Shown one piece after another: positions 41,614-52,207 of a DNA stretch of 64,000 nucleotides. The notes beneath the pieces were generated by a model, which made no database searches, had not been told where the DNA came from, and worked only from the letters and a program-made list of their open reading frames with translations. The stretch is taken from assembly GCA_037893245.1 (NCBI GenBank), contig JBAIAA010000314.1, positions 248,001 through 312,000 on the forward strand, in the 5' to 3' direction. Each line of letters opens with the position of its first letter. Within the stretch, counting starts at the first letter, position 1. Made by a program: the position numbers and the translations under genes. Origin of the DNA: Crossaster papposus (Eukaryota; Echinodermata; Asteroidea; Velatida; Solasteridae).

Positions 41614-41745
41614 GGACTTGGCCGGGGTTGTACAGTTTATTGCCCCGCTGTACCGGAACATTAGCGGGGACTTTGCCGGGGTTGTACAATCTTGTTGCCC
41701 CGCCCTACCGGGACAATAGCGGGGACTTTGCCGGGATGTACGAAA
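41603..41745. repeat. Tandem 56-58-bp units (AGCGGGGACTTTGCCGGGGT)
   Basis: Two full units and a partial third: AGCGGGGACTTKGCCGGGGT, TGTACA, TTGCCCCGC and CTACCGGRACA recur in order. Confidence 0.7.
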
Positions 41746-42216
41746 TGTGCACACTGCATGCACAAACGTATCGCACACGTGTATTTAGCCAATGTTGCAA
41801 GCGACGACATTCTTCATTGCATTACGACTAATGTCCAGGGTATCAATTTACGCTGAGGCTATTCTTACGTGACCGTAACCCTACGTACTTTTTTCTATTC
41901 TTACGTGATTTAACTGGTTCCCGACACAGACAAGGGAAACTCAATACGCGCGGAACGTATGAAGACCACTCAGGAAATTTGTTTTGGCAATAGCCGATGT
42001 TAAATTGTGGTATTTAGTCCAAAATGCACTTTTTTGACCATAATATGTAATTATTCAAACGATTCCGTGATTGAATTTAGATTTTTGTGCAAACATAATT
42101 ACATTTCATTCGAATTCAAATTTTGACATTTTTCATAAAAAACCAGCTGTGACTTCGTAGTGGACAAAAAAAGCGAACTATAAAACTAACAATGGCAATA
42201 GCTAAGTTTGTAGTAA

Positions 42217-43028
42217 GGCCAAATAAAAAAAAATTAGTTAGTGATCATCCCCGCCCGACTCTCCGAACGGGCCCCGACCCGATTTGATTTTGATTTTTCT
42301 TTGGTCCCCGCCCGACTCTCCGAACTGGCCCCGACCGGATTTGTTTTCTTTTTTCTTTTCTTTAAAAACCACCGTATTAAAAAAACCAAGAAAACGCTAC
42401 CAACGTGCTTCTAGCGAGTCGAGTACGCGCATGCGCTGTAGCCACACTTGCTGATCGCTGTGCCATCAACACATATCGCGCCATTGTGTTGGCCAGGCAT
42501 TCCCGCAGGCATTTATCTTGGCTCTTGAACATTTTGAGGTCGTGCAGTGATTAATAATATCATGTCGTTGATCGTGGTGACAATAGCCAAAGAGGGCTGT
42601 CACCAACCAGTGAAAGACTGGTTCGGGATGACAATAGAGAACGACGTGAGTCTTGCCGAGCTGTAGACTGAATTCGCCGGTGGAAAATTTGACGATAGTC
42701 CGGTCAATGAGGGGGACACAGCTTGATCAGTTTGATCATACAAACCCAGCATTTTCCTTAAGAGTTTGGAAGACAACTCTATACTCATACTTTTGATCAA
42801 TGCAGTTTGAATATTGGTCTTAAATTTCAATAAAATAATACATTGTGAGTACAACATACCTTTGGTTTTCTAGTTCATTCATTTTGTAAACAAAAAAAGA
42901 AAAAAAGCCCCCTTCCTCCTCACTTTCTTTTCACGACAATACAGCAACAACAAACAAAAAAACCTCCCTCCCTCCTCACTTTTTCCCCCCCAAAAGGATG
43001 ATCACCAACTATTTTTTTTTATTTGGCC
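42217..43028. mobile_element. PIF/Harbinger-type MITE (TAA target duplication)
   Basis: The ends GGCCAAATAAAAAAAAATTA and the inverse AATTATTTTATTTGGCC-like right end (TTTTTTTTTATTTGGCC) are flanked by TAA (42214-42216, 43029-43031). The homologous locus at 55190-55205 reads GTAGTAAGTGTT without insertion, which is the exact empty site. A 3-bp TWA duplication with GGC termini is characteristic of PIF/Harbinger. The interior has duplicated CCCCGCCCGACTCTCCGAAC words and a short frame at 42562-42655. Confidence 0.85.
42562..42845 (+). other. Unrecognised captured coding-like scrap in the MITE
   Basis: From ATG 42562 the frame reads MSLIVVTIAKEGCHQPVKDW, then FGMTIENDVSLAEL, before a stop near 42664. 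The text looks protein-like rather than random, and the frame reads on with further stops. I do not recognise the family. It may be a host exon or transposase fragment caught inside the MITE. Confidence 0.3.
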
Positions 43029-43033
43029 TAAGT

Positions 43034-43457
43034 GTTATGAGGTAATATTAGTAATAGGAATAAGTTATTATTGTACATGTATGTATGCGTAATTGCAATG
43101 TGTAATAAGTTAATTCCATTGTTTTTTGGTATTATTTCATTACGTAACTTTTTTTTATTAACTAAAATTATTGGTTAATAATCTCATCTACATAGATACA
43201 TGTAGGGTCTTGTAGAAAAAGGTATAAAAGTCGTACATAAAAACTAGGGACTGTATACAAAAAACTAGGGACTGTATACAAAAAACTAGGGACTGTACAA
43301 AAAACTAGGGACTGTACAAAAAACTAGGGACTGCGCATGCGCTACCGGAACTCACGTAAGAATAGAAAAGTACGTAGTAGGATTACGCTCACGTACATGT
43401 AAGAATAGCCACGGTGATCAATTTATCCTGCCATAGCGAAAAATTTACAACACATTT
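43034..43457. repeat. Duplicated block B, copy 2
   Basis: Matches 40914-41337. Here the block is in its native place, continuing the core of the 41853-43413 element. Confidence 0.88.
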
Positions 43458-43871
43458 TTTTTCATATTTTTATCTGATGAAGGAAGCAGAAATTTTGTTT
43501 ACATCTTTCTTGTGTCTAGAATTACAGATCGTAATAGGTTTCAAAAAGCGAATGTGTCTTTGGGCTACTTCAGTATTTAACCCTAACCCTCCCAAATCCT
43601 CCAAATTCCTCATGGCAAAATGCAGGATTTTGCAGGATTGAGGTCACTTGGAGTTTGATGCATCGCAGGATTTTGCAGGATTGAGGTTACTTGAGGTTTT
43701 ACCCCTGCAGGAATATGGAGGATTCAGGTTATCAGGCTGAATGTGACACACAAGGATTTTGCAGGATTGAGGTCACTTGGAGTTTGATGCATCGCAGGAT
43801 TTTGCAGGATTGAGATTACTTGGGGTTTTACCCCTGCAGGAATATGGAGGATTCAGGTTATCAGGCTGAAT

Positions 43872-45629
43872 GTGACCGACACAGCAGGGCCCACATTCAG
43901 AAGACACACGTCACCCCTCAAATATTTTGTTCAGTTCTTTCCCCTAGCTTTGATGATGTCTATTGTCAAATGGACCAACTTGAAACTAAGGGAGGCAGGA
44001 AAGAAAGTAACCAATATTCAAGAGATTCGAGCCTGGTTCGGCCTTCACATCCTCATGGGCCTTAGCAAGCTGGCTAACTACCGTGGATATTGGTCCAGAC
44101 ATCTTGCCCTAAGAAATCCATTGATAGCGTCGACAATGTCTCGCAATCGGTTTGATGACATCAACACATACTTGGCATGCAATGATCCAGACAGAGATCC
44201 AGCCCTCATCGCCGACAAAGCAAGACAGCACTGCTTCAAAAGAAAACATCCTCTTTACCCCCTCCAGCCCCTCTGGGACAAGGTTCGAAGACGCTGCATT
44301 CGCCGCTACAACGCCCTCCGAGAGTTAGCAATAGATGAAGCGATGATCAAATACAGAGGCTACAAAGCTAGCATTAGGAAAGTATTCATGCCCCTTAAAC
44401 CCATCAGAGTAGGCTTTAAAATCTACGTCATAGCAGAATCAGCTACGGGAGCTATCTTAAATTTCATGGAACAACCCTTGCGTCCAAATGTCAAGATGAC
44501 ATTTATCGCAACTAAAGTAGCAAAGCATCACCTGGGTAGATTTCATCATGTTTATACCGACCGCCTGTACACATCCATCCCATTGGCTAGAACACTGCTC
44601 TCCCGCAATACCTATCTCACTGGTGCTGTCAAGTCCAATAGTCGAGGTCTGCCCAAAGATATAAAGGGCAGGTTGAGGGGCATGAGGAAGGTTTGTAGAG
44701 GAACATTTTACTCCCGCCAGAATGGACAAATGGTTGTCACAATGTGGAAAGATAGCAAGGCTATGGCGACTCTCTCAACAGCTCATCAAGGATGGCGAGA
44801 TCCAGATCAACATACAGTTAAACGTAAGGTACCAGTTGACAGCGGTCGCAGAAAGACCCAGGTGGTACCAGCTCCGCCTCAAGTCATCGACTACATGACA
44901 AACATGGGAGGAGTTGACCGTAGTGATCAACTCCGGTCATATTACACCTGCTCCAGAAAGTCCCAATTCTGGTGGAAGAAAGTTCTGTACTTCTTGATAG
45001 ATATAAGCAGAGTAAATGCCTACATCTGCTACATGAAACATCTGCTACATGAAACAACGCAATCAAGAAGTCAGTGTATCAGAGGGCGGCTCTAGTGATG
45101 ATGTTGCCACTGGAGGTATTAGAAAGAACCCCAAGCCACTTGGCCACAGCATGTTCATCTTGGAGCTAGGCACCGAGCTGATTGACGGCTATGCAGGAGG
45201 ATCCACAAACCTGCAGTGTAAAGCTGCTTCAAATGTCCCAGGCCACAACATCAAGGGGCACTACAAAACAAAGATGCCGGCCTGTACCCAAAGCGATGCA
45301 GATGGTGCTTAGAAAATGATGGGGTGACAAAATTGGGGCGAGTTAAAACAACAAGAAGTGGCTGTGCAGTATGTATGGTAAACCTGTGTCCCGGGCCCTG
45401 CTTCGTGAAATTTCACCAAAAAGCATCTCGTCAGGGCTCTGCAACTACCACAACCACCACAACAAACACCACAACGGATGAGTCAGAGCCTGAGCCTCCT
45501 AAAAAGAAGTCAAAGAAGTCAAAGAAGACAAAGACAAAGAAGACAAAGAAGACAAAGAAGACAAAGAGGTCAAAGAAGTCAAAGTCAAAGAAGTTCATTC
45601 ATAAATTTATAGCATACAATGTAGAATAA
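43872..45629 (+). pseudogene. piggyBac transposase (broken twice)
   Basis: The transposase cuts and pastes DNA at TTAA. The 407-residue first frame (43872-45095) holds the whole catalytic core, with the three aspartates present: AIDEAMIKYRG (D155), HVYTDRLYTS (D230) and MGGVDRSDQL (D349/D352). A 16-bp tandem duplication at 45022-45053 shifts the frame; the protein resumes at MKQRNQEVSV (45049-45312). A second one-base shift near 45260-45290 precedes the C-terminal cysteine domain RCRWCLENDG, then GCAVCMVNLCPGPCFVKFH. The end is a Lys/Ser/Thr-rich tail (KKSKKTKTKK). No ATG opens the first frame; the N-terminal acidic part may be upstream or lost. Confidence 0.88.
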
Positions 45630-46247
45630 AAAGAAGCAAGAGCAAAAAAAAAAGGAGAATAAAAAAAGAGTAGAAGAAACCTTTTAGTTCTCAATGGGGT
45701 GGGAGATGACAACCTTCACGCGGTCCACCCTGTTTCCACTAATGTCATCAAACCGATGTATGCAGCAACAAGTTAAGCTGGTCATCATACAAAAGAAAGA
45801 GTTCTCAATTATAAGTTCAAAACAAAGAAGAATAAGCAGTAAGATAAACCAGAGAAAATAATTATAAAAGTACAAATGAAAAAGACACCAAAAAAGGGAA
45901 GAAAGGGGGGCCAATGATAAGAACATAACATCCAGCAACCAAACAAAATTTAGAGGCCCTGTGAGGCTGTCTTGCCCGGCTGATGCTGGCCGTGAAAACA
46001 GCATAGATGAAGGACCCAGTGTGAATACCACAATGTCTGGTTTACATTTAGGGGGTGTCTGATTTCTGAGCACTCAAGCATAATGCCTGGTGTAAGGAGT
46101 ACACTTTGTTTTTTAGGCCATATCTATTTTTTATAAGGTAAAAATTAGCTATCCAGCAAGCAAGCCGAATTTCTCAATGTCAAGTTTATTGACCCTCCTC
46201 CCTCCCCCCTAAACCCTCCCTCCCCCCTAAACCCTCCCTCCCCCCTA

Positions 46248-46291
<44 letters not shown>

Positions 46292-46936
46292 AACAACAAA
46301 AACACCAACCAATTTTTAAGAGGCCCTGTAAGGCCGTCTTGCCTGGCTTGCCCCGGCTGCAGTCAGCGGGCGAGGGCTGGTGAATTATGGCCGTGGATAG
46401 ACAGGAGGAAATTGTCCACAGTGTGGTGCACTGGAAGTACACATCTGTTTTGTGTCATATAACAGTTGGCATACCAAGGGCATATCAAAGTACCTGTGTT
46501 GGTCCCCTTGCACTTAACTGCTGTTTTTTTATTGGGTGTAAATATGTGTATACATGTACCAGTACACACACTTTTATCAAAGGCCTGGCTTTAGTGTTAT
46601 AGAGAAAGGACCCATTGGGATACCACAATGTCTGGTTTGCTTTCGGGGGTGTCTGATTTCCCCCTATGGCTCTGTCCATCCACGGCTAGCATTCACCAGC
46701 CCTTGCCCGCTGACTGCATGCCAGGGCAAGACGGCTGGCATTCACCAGCTCTTGCCCGCTAACTGCAGCCAGGGCAAGGCTGCAGGATTTTGCAGGATAC
46801 AGGCTGTATGGTCACCAGTGACCAATATTGGAGGATTTTGCAGGATTCAGGTTACTTGGAGTTTTAACAATTTTGGAATTGGAGGATTTTGCAGGATTCA
46901 GGTTATGTGTAAGTAAAAATGGGTAGGGAGTTAGGG
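45630..46936. repeat. piggyBac 3' non-coding region with duplications and a C-run
   Basis: A segment (GAGGCCCTGTRAGGCYGTCT, then ACCACAATGTCTGGTTT and GGGGGTGTCTGATTT) occurs at 45951-46065 and again, expanded, at 46320-46662. CTAAACCCTCCCTCCCCC repeats lead into a C-run of about 40 at 46249-46289. An inverted version of the GCAAGACGGC part lies at 46720-46790. Confidence 0.65.
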
Positions 46937-46940
46937 TTAA

Positions 46941-47097
46941 CCCTAACCCTCCCAAATCCTCCAAATTCCTCATGGCAAAATGCAGGATTTTGCAGGATTG
47001 AGGTCACTTGGAGTTTGATGCATCGCAGGATTTTGCAGGATTGAGGTTACTTGAGGTTTTACCCCTGCAGGAATATGGAGGATTCAGGTTATCAGGC
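46941..47097 (+). mobile_element. Second piggyBac left end, truncated
   Basis: 157 bp from CCCTAACCCTCCCAAATCC to TTATCAGGC appear identical to 43581-43737, starting right at the TTAA that ends the first element. It then changes abruptly to unrelated sequence. It is either a second insertion into the same TTAA or a truncated tandem copy. Confidence 0.75.
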
Positions 47098-48085
47098 GCC
47101 GCGCATGAAACACATGACAGTGCACGCGACAGCCCAAGTTCAGATTTATGTTCCAAAGACTGCCTTTAAATCTCTTAAAAACTGCCATTTCTTCAAGTTT
47201 TTTTGATTTTTATATCTTGCCATGTTTTATTACCTGACACCAAGGTACTCTTGGTTTAAATAGATTATTTTATGTTAATGGTAATGTTAATACAATAGTG
47301 GTTAAGTAGTTTGGTGTCCCAGTTACTGTGAAACCTGATGTTTTTGATATGTTGACCATGTAACTTGCAAAATAACGCAACTGGGTGCACAATTTTAGTG
47401 TTTTATTAAAGTTTACATGTTGAGCAATACAAATAAGTGTGCAGGGAATAAATAAAGTAGTTTTGAAATTTTGACATCAATGTCCCACTTTGGTCTGGAC
47501 CCCTTATTTATAGAAAGACCCATGTACATTGTCAAGTATTTGGCATGTTTTGGGCAACTTTTGTAGTCACAACTTCTTTTTTAATTTGCAAAAGGCTTTA
47601 CAACGGTTGGGGCGTAGAACGACAGACAAAATCCAAAATTCGAAAAAGGAGTGAAAACGCCCCAATTATTGGGTCTACTACTAGGGGGAACAATACAACT
47701 TTTAATATTGCTTTTAGGAAGTTATTTGGGACTATTTCTTGAAGGGCTTGGTGCATGAGTAGATTGCAAATCTCTTTCAACTTTCAAAATCGGTCAAAGC
47801 GTTTCCAAGTTATGGTCCGATAAACTTTTCAGATTGCGCTTTTTCCTAGACAACAAACGTATTAAGCAACAGTAATTAAACAGTGTTTTTTGAACCATCT
47901 CATTTATTCTATTTACATCTTTCAATCATTTCAAATCATCTTTTCTAGTATTCACTATTCATATTTTTCATATAAGTCTTTCTTTTTCAGATGATACATT
48001 TCATGAGATCTGCAAATTCTCATGTTGTTACTCGTTGTCTAGTGGGTCTGCACGGTGTGTATGACACCCCGTAGTACCCGTGAAC
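47098..48085. other. Spacer; end of a GGGTCTTTCYATAAATAAGG-type repeat
   Basis: No gene is seen. TTATTTATAGAAAGACCCAT at about 47499-47518 resembles the outer end of the 991-bp palindrome at 29979-30969, so an element end probably lies here. Confidence 0.4.
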
Positions 48086-48181
48086 CACAATTTCAAACCG
48101 CGTATGAGTTGGACCGCGTACGAGTTGGTTGACGTACGAGTTGGTTGGCGTACGAGTTGTCCCGAGACCCGAGTACGAGTT

Positions 48182-48441
48182 GAACTTTTGCATGGCCGCC
48201 ATTTTTATGATGAGCAAAACGAGCATTGTGGGTATTCTGTGACGTCACTGCCAAAGTGCGTGCCGACCGTACCACTATACGCGGGGTGCTCTGCGATGTC
48301 ACAGGTCATTGTATCGCGCGCGCAACGCGATACTCCGACCTGTGACATCGGTGAGCACCCCCGCGTATAGTGGTACGGTCGGCATGCACTTTGGCAGTGA
48401 CGTCACAGGCAATCACAAAAATGGCGGCCATGCAAAAGTTC
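48182..48441. mobile_element. 260-bp foldback with about 115-bp arms
   Basis: GAACTTTTGCATGGCCGCCA and its inverse TGGCGGCCATGCAAAAGTTC bound a hairpin whose arms include TGACGTCACTGCCAAAGTGC and CCGACCGTACCACTATACGC. The loop holds GCGCGCGCAACGCG. It is CpG-rich compared with its surroundings. Confidence 0.8.
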
Positions 48442-48442
48442 A

Positions 48443-48740
48443 GTACGCGCTGGAAAACTGGCGTCGAATTTCCTTGATTTGCAGGTCAAGAATTGATCGT
48501 GAATACCTTAGAAGTTCGTTAACTCAGCTTGGACACATATGGAAGGTTATTTAGACAATTATGAATTAAGAGGTATTTTATTAAGTATTTGTGTGGATTT
48601 TGGCGACATTTTGAACCACTTTCTAGAGCTGATAGGATTTCAAATATCTTCTGGCTCGGCCTCTAGTAGTAGTAGCGCAAGATAATGCCCAAATGTTAAA
48701 AAAGCGATAACTAGAGGCCAGTAACTCGGTCTAGAGTTGA
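48443..48740. other. Spacer
   Basis: No recognised gene or repeat. Confidence 0.3.
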
Positions 48741-48860
48741 CCAATCTGCGTACGAGTTGGCCTGCGTACGAGTTGGTTCGCGTACGAGTTGACCTGTTTC
48801 CAGACCGACCATTGCATTGCCTTAACATGCTTAATATTATTTCATATTATGTTTATATTT

Positions 48861-48944
48861 GTCCCGAGTCGAGTTGTCTCAACGGTCGACTTGTCTCAAC
48901 GGTCGACTTGTCCCGAGTCGAGTTGTCTCAACGGTCGACTTGTC

Positions 48945-48986
<42 letters not shown>
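48861..48986. repeat. GTCTCAACGGTCGACTT tandem repeats and a C-run
   Basis: Units of GTCCCGAGTCGAGTT and GTCTCAACGGTCGACTT alternate over 48861-48945, followed by a C-run of about 37 at 48950-48986. Confidence 0.8.
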
Positions 48987-48999
48987 ACATTTGAATCGC

Positions 49000-49344
49000 T
49001 GTAGTGTACGAAATGTCTGCACATCGATCCCCCATGACCTCCCACACTTATCCCCCAAAATGTCACGGAAAACGGCTACTTACAAAAAAAGCTGCTAGTC
49101 CCCAGTAGGCACTAAGGATCAATGAAGACACTAACACTATCGGTGTGTTCTTACCTTTTAAAAAAGTGGGAAAATCAGGCCTTAAAATGTGGAGCAATGT
49201 TCGCCGATATTCAAATGCACGACGTAGCCATCGTTGAGCAAACTCATGACGTCATTCTCTGCGCGCCGTCAAGCGAGCAACTCTGGTCGCATAGAGAGCG
49301 GCTGTTACCTGTTTCGTGCACTGTGATGTAGTGGATGGCTCTCG
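49000..49344. other. Spacer
   Basis: No gene is recognised. Confidence 0.3.
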
Positions 49345-49430
49345 GTATCAGGTCAACTCGGACCCAAACCAACTCCGACCCATGCCAACTCGGGCCCGCG
49401 TATATTTTTATTACACCGCAGCGAAGGGTT
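49345..49430. mobile_element. Fragment of the CCAACTCGGACCC element
   Basis: GGTATCAGGTCAACTCGGAC with three CCAACTCGG-type words, then ATTACACCGCAGCGAAGGGT. The same pieces occur at 59096-59145 and, inverted, near 60960. The rest of the element is missing here. Confidence 0.55.
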
Positions 49431-49854
49431 CACTCTATATTACGGCCTTGTAACAAGACTACGAATACGTTCAGTAGGCTGGCACCAGTTGCAGCGCTGA
49501 GGGCGCAAGACGCGCGATATTATCATATTACACGTACATTGTTAGTATTTATTATTTATTCGGCCATGAAACCACAACAAATACAAAGACAGCTACACAA
49601 AAACAAATGAAAAAAACAAAAACATGCTAAACAGGGTAATAAGGTAAAAGAAAGTAATTACACTAGGGCAAAATAAACATTTGAAACAAGTTGAGTGAGG
49701 AAGGAACAAGTTTCGAAGGGACACTATGGGAATCCTCTTCGCCATCGACAGCCAATTCGACAGCCAAATTTATTATACTTACTATAACTATTATTATACT
49801 GATAGTCGAACACGAGTCGAGCAATAATTTTACCTAATGAGTAGTCCGAGTAAC

Positions 49855-49948
49855 TTGGACCCTACAATCGCTTTTTTTTAACATTTGGACATAGTTTCGC
49901 GATGTGAAACTATGTCCAAATGTTTTAAAAAGCGATTGTAGGGTCCAA
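49855..49948. repeat. Snap-back hairpin at the LINE 5' end
   Basis: TTGGACCCTACAATCGCTTT... at the left is the inverse of the LINE's own first 44 bp (AAACTATGTCCAAATGTT... to GGGTCCAA), with a loop of about 6 bp and one or two mismatches. So the first bases of the LINE are present twice in opposite orientation. Confidence 0.85.
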
Positions 49949-50945
49949 TCTATTCATTTTCCTAATGTTGTTTTATCTGATGATATCTCTCTTGATCACT
50001 TCATTCCATTAACAGAGACACAGGTTAGGCAACTTGTTAGTAAATCCACGAAGAAGTCATGTCGTCTTGATCCAATGCCAACTAAGTTGGTCAGTGACTG
50101 TCTTGAAGTTTTACTTCCTGTGCTTACCAGTATCATATGTCTATTAGTTCTGGTGTTTTCCCTGAATGCTGGAAGGAGGGACTGGTTTTTCCTTTGCTAA
50201 AGAAGGCTAACCTTGATCCAGTTTTGGAAAACTACCGACCAATCACTAACTTGCAATTCTTGTCTAAACTAACTGAGAGCGCAGTGTGTGCTCAAATTAG
50301 TAATCACATGGCAAGGCATTCATTATTTCCATTATTTCAATCTTCGTATAGGAAACATCATAGTACAGAGACGGCGCTTTTGAAGGTAAAGAATGATATT
50401 CTATTGAAGATGAATTCGCAGCACGTAACATTACTTGTTCTATTAGATCTTAGTGCCGCTTTTGATACCATCGACCATACTATTTTGTTGGAGCGCCTTC
50501 AGTCTAAGCTTGGAGTTTCTGGCTTAGCGCTCGATTGGTTTGCATCTTATTTGTCTCTTAGAAGACATCGTGTGTCTGTAGATGGGACCTTGTCAGATAG
50601 TTTCACGCTTGACTGCGGTGTTCCCCAGGGATCATGTTTAGGTCCGTTGCTTTTTACCATCTATGCTTCCCGGTTGTTCGATATCATTGAGTGCCATCTG
50701 CCTAATTCTCATTGTTATGCAGATGACACACAATTGTACATAAGTTTCAAGCCTGATGAGGCAACCAGTCAGTTAGCAGCTGTGGCCGCTATGGAAAGCT
50801 GTATCAGGGATATTAGGCAATGGATGATCCATGATAGGCTTATGATCAATGATAGTAAGAGTGAATTTCTTGTCATTGGCACCCGACAACAGCTACACAA
50901 AATCAACATTCCTACATTACCAACACACTCTCGTAAAAGTTGGTA
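49905..50945 (+). pseudogene. CR1/L2-like LINE reverse transcriptase (3' part missing)
   Basis: The product reads from the linker (ETQVRQLVSKSTKKSCRLDP) into the reverse transcriptase: GVFPECWKEGLVFPLLKK, NYRPITNLQFLSKLTE, LLDLSAAFDTIDHTILLERL, GVPQGSCLGPLLFTIY and CYADDTQLYIS. All catalytic boxes, including YADD, look intact. One frame change near 50135 separates the first part. Unusually, it breaks off around 50945 in the middle of the protein, so both ends are missing. The complementary C-terminal half of the same LINE type is at 57505-58640. Confidence 0.88.
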
Positions 50946-51432
50946 CCTTAATCCTGTCTTAACTTTTTCTTCATATTGAGGCTTGTGGTTTACAGACTGG
51001 CAGTTTTATGTGCGGTCAGGGAATTTCAGTCTTTCAACAGTGGCTGGGTCAGTGGAGGTTCAACTTCATGGTCAACCCCCTGGAGAAAGGACCAGGTCAA
51101 CCTCATTATAGCTAGCATAGGGAACTGTACATGTGCATACGCTACACTACACACACACTCTGGACTTTGGCACAGAACAAAATAATGACTGAACTATAAG
51201 ATTTTATACTGTAAGCAAGAATCTAATAATAGGAACCAAAGAGTGGTAATACCGGAGAAATAAGATTTCAATAAAATATGGATCGAAAAAATATCATTGA
51301 CCCCAGCTAAGTCAAATTACTAAATTTAACTTTTGTAATACATTTGCATACTCAAATTAAGTAAATAAATCTCAATTCTCCAATTAAGTTCGTCAAAATG
51401 AGAAATCTAGCTGATAAAGAAAAGTCTTTAAA
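50946..51432. other. Spacer
   Basis: No gene is seen; AT-rich. Confidence 0.3.
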
Positions 51433-51824
51433 GGGATCGTATATGTTTGGTAATTACTCCAAATATTAATGGCAATAAAAACTTACTTGGTAGGAAGCAT
51501 ACAGCAGCTTTGGATAGTACAATGCATTTTTAGAAACTTTTCACTTCGAAGTTCTGCAGTTTTTGAAAAAGATAGCACTAAATTTGTATCCCCCAAAATT
51601 TGAATCTGAGAAGCGTTACCGTACATGCAGTGACGTTTCTCAGATTGTGTATTCCAATGCGGTCTTCCTGCGTGGACATAACCGCTCTAGATTTTTGGCA
51701 ATATCTCAAAATCGCTACCACCTTTTGATATGAAATCTTTACAGGTTAGTTTTATGGTATATATCTATAACTATGTAGGATTGAAACAAACAGTGGGTTC
51801 CAATTACCAAACGTATACGATCCC
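51433..51824. mobile_element. GGGATCGTATA MITE
   Basis: GGGATCGTATATGTTTGGTA and TACCAAACGTATACGATCCC are inverted ends of a roughly 390-bp element. TTAA precedes it at 51428-51431; the right side abuts the next MITE, so a duplication cannot be confirmed. Confidence 0.7.
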
Positions 51825-51825
51825 A

Positions 51826-52207
51826 GGTAGGATACACGTACATTTGCAGATATCAAAAATATTTACTACGGTACCGAATTAGTAAGAAATATTTGACTCA
51901 TTTGAAAGTAAATGTTGATTCTAGGCATCCAGCAAAATGATTGCGGTAGATATCTTGTAATTATTCCGAAAAATATAATTTTATAATGAAAAATTCGCGC
52001 TCGCCGGACGGCAATCGCGAATAAAACAAAGATAACATAAGACTAACTGCTCGACGCCGGTTTAAAGAAAAAGCTGTTTTTCGTGCTTTTCTCGGCATCC
52101 ATGATTGTAAAACTTCGGACAGCTCAGTTAAACGATATTTACTATAAAATACAACCCCCCAAATCTACTCATGATAATTCAAGCAATTACCAATGGTGTA
52201 TCCTACC
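51826..52207. mobile_element. AGGTAGTATACACC MITE, copy 2
   Basis: Matches 19096-19474 over its whole length, including TTCTAGGCATYCAGCAAAA and TTCTCGGCATCCATGATTGT, with ends GGTAGGATACAC / GGTGTATCCTACC. It is placed directly against the preceding MITE. Confidence 0.82.

Larger units (their letters stand above)
41853..43413. mobile_element. GGCTATTCTTACGTGA element, interrupted by a Harbinger MITE
   Basis: The left end (41853-41907) and right end (43352-43413) are inverted versions of each other: GGCTATTCTTACGTGACCGT against the reverse of GTAAGAATAGCC, with a shared CTACGTAC block. The body (41982-42216 and 43034-43160) is homologous to the core of the AACCAAT element at 54950-55315. An 812-bp MITE interrupts it. 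Confidence 0.65.
43581..46936 (+). mobile_element. piggyBac transposon (near-intact)
   Basis: The 3.36-kb element lies between TTAA sites (43577-43580, 46937-46940). Its ends CCCTAACCCTCCC and GGGAGTTAGGG are short inverted repeats. The left subterminal region carries AGGATTTTGCAGGATTGAGG repeats (43620-43860), and the right end carries the related GGAGGATTTTGCAGGATTCA (46780-46910). It encodes one transposase gene. Another 157-bp copy of its left end begins immediately after the right TTAA. Confidence 0.85.
48090..48810. mobile_element. GCGTACGAGTTGG-array region enclosing a foldback
   Basis: Four or five copies of GCGTACGAGTTGG lie at 48095-48180 and three more at 48748-48800, around a central segment containing the 48182-48441 hairpin. 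This is again an array of one short motif flanking a core. The GAGTTGACCTG word is shared with the CCAACTCGGACCC arrays near 49360 and 60960. Confidence 0.5.

Noticed and set aside
48950-48986. Long C-runs (also 32827, 34123, 35418, 36712, 46249) as functional sites
   Set aside because: They are simple-sequence runs, length-variable between otherwise identical satellite units, and prone to sequencing error.
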